A program made the position numbers and the translations under genes. The notes beneath the pieces are model-generated. The model was given only the letters and a program-made list of their open reading frames with translations. It did no database searches and had not been told where the DNA came from. From NCBI GenBank assembly GCA_910577655.1, contig CAJTOW010000176.1, positions 1 through 6,610 on the forward strand: a stretch of 6,610 nucleotides of DNA, given 5' to 3'. This DNA is from an uncultured Lachnospiraceae bacterium (lineage in GTDB: Bacteria > Bacillota > Clostridia > Lachnospirales > Lachnospiraceae). The first letter of the stretch is position 1; every line of letters begins with the position of its first letter. Of the stretch, positions 5,777-6,610 are shown piece by piece.

Positions 5777-6544
5777 ATGACAAGGATTATCATGCACGGC
5801 TGCAATGGAGCCATGGGGCGTACCATCAGCAGTCTGGCTAAGGATATGGCAGATGTGCGGATCGTGGCCGGTGTGGATTTGAATCCCCAGGAGAATGGCC
5901 AATACCCGGTGTTCGCTTCCCTGGAGGCCTGCCAGGTGGAAGCGGATGTGGTCATAGATTTCGCTTCAGCCAGGGCAGTGGATCATCTGCTGGAATATTG
6001 CGGGGAGCATCATCTGCCGGTGGTGGTCTGTACCACAGGACTGACCCCGGAGCAGGTGGAGAAGGTGAAGGAGACTTCAGCAAAGACTGCGGTGCTCCGT
6101 TCCGCCAATATGTCTCTGGGGATCAATACCCTGATGAATCTGGTACAGAATGCGGCCAGGGTGCTGGCGGGTGCGGGATTCGATGTGGAGATCGTGGAGA
6201 AGCACCACAACCAGAAGGTGGACGCGCCCAGCGGTACGGCTCTGGCCCTGGCAGATTCAATTAATGAAGCTATGGATCAGCAGTATACATATAAGTATGA
6301 CCGGACAAAGGAACGGGTAAAGCGGGATAGGAAGGAGATCGGGATTCAGGCTGTGCGGGGCGGCTCCATCGTGGGCGAGCACGATGTGATCTTTGCCGGA
6401 CAGGATGAGGTGGTCACCTTCAGCCATACCGCTTATTCCAAGGCCATTTTCGGCAAAGGCGCCCTGGAGGCGGCCAGATTCCTGGCTGGGAAGGATGCTG
6501 GACTTTATGATATGTCCGACGTGATCGCGGCGGCCCAGAGCTAG
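5777..6544 (+). CDS. dapB: 4-hydroxy-tetrahydrodipicolinate reductase DapB
   Basis: This 255-residue protein fits the DapB family (about 240-275 residues). The enzyme reduces the DapA product to tetrahydrodipicolinate with NAD(P)H in the cytosol. The N-terminal Rossmann domain shows GCNGAMGR (8-15), D34 after the second strand, and CTTG (85-88). The C-terminal catalytic domain has the signature EKHHNQKVDAPSGTA (141-155) with catalytic H143 and K147, followed by RGGSIVGEHDV. An AGGAGGAGA ribosome binding site (5762-5770), 6 nt upstream, supports the start. It is transcribed with dapA, and therefore under the lysine riboswitch. The gene is complete. No terminator is visible in the 66 nt after it before the window ends. 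Confidence 0.97.
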   Translation: MTRIIMHGCNGAMGRTISSLAKDMADVRIVAGVDLNPQENGQYPVFASLEACQVEADVVIDFASARAVDHLLEYCGEHHLPVVVCTTGLTPEQVEKVKETSAKTAVLRSANMSLGINTLMNLVQNAARVLAGAGFDVEIVEKHHNQKVDAPSGTALALADSINEAMDQQYTYKYDRTKERVKRDRKEIGIQAVRGGSIVGEHDVIFAGQDEVVTFSHTAYSKAIFGKGALEAARFLAGKDAGLYDMSDVIAAAQS

Positions 6545-6610
6545 TACTCCATCCGGCCACTAATCAGACTTTCAGCACCGCCTATTTTGCCATCTGCCGC
6601 GTTGTCGTCA
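6545..6610. other. Unassigned end region; possible start of a repeat or minus-strand coding tail
   Basis: No hairpin with a T-tract is present. On the minus strand one frame is open from the window edge to a stop at 6541-6543. It reads D-D-N-A-A-D-G-K-I-G-G-A-E and continues to E-Y for 22 codons, overlapping the dapB stop. This is too short to call a gene. It may be the tail of a convergent gene or part of an interspersed repeat that continues past the window. Confidence 0.25.

Overview
The window looks like a chromosomal segment from a gut-type Clostridia, most likely Lachnospiraceae. This is inferred from the moderate GC content, the strong AGGAGG-type ribosome binding sites, sigma-A promoters with extended -10 boxes, an L-box (lysine) riboswitch ahead of dapA, and a two-OB-fold SSB-like protein. 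The genus cannot be fixed from the sequence alone. All six confident genes lie on the + strand.

Layout: 1-258 is non-coding and rich in nested inverted repeats, ending in a candidate promoter. 259-912 encodes a YigZ/IMPACT-family protein. A compact promoter with its -35 box just after that stop drives typA/bipA (983-2815), a ribosome-associated translational GTPase. After a 124-nt gap comes a 220-residue two-OB-fold single-stranded DNA-binding-like protein (2940-3602). A 201-nt spacer holding a 31-bp palindrome leads to a short, divergent CobO/BtuR-type P-loop protein (3804-4289). The 560-nt gap that follows holds, in order, an 85-nt structured repeat, a near-consensus promoter, a lysine riboswitch, a terminator hairpin, and a second hairpin with perfect 12-bp arms. 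It ends at dapA (4850-5734), which is followed after 42 nt by dapB (5777-6544). The last 66 bases have no assignable gene.

Functionally, dapA and dapB form a lysine/diaminopimelate biosynthesis operon: DapA condenses pyruvate with aspartate semialdehyde and DapB reduces the product. The riboswitch is expected to stop transcription when lysine is plentiful. The upstream genes (YigZ family, TypA, SSB-like) are information-processing or housekeeping genes with no evident pathway link to lysine.

The least ordinary features are non-coding. Eight copies of an 11-bp half-site close to TGAACTGTTAC (or its complement) are arranged as inverted repeats at three intergenic places, with interiors of different size and structure. 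The CobO-like protein has lost residues expected of a working adenosyltransferase. The dapA leader carries an extra large hairpin between the riboswitch terminator and the ribosome binding site. No entirely new protein system is evident.
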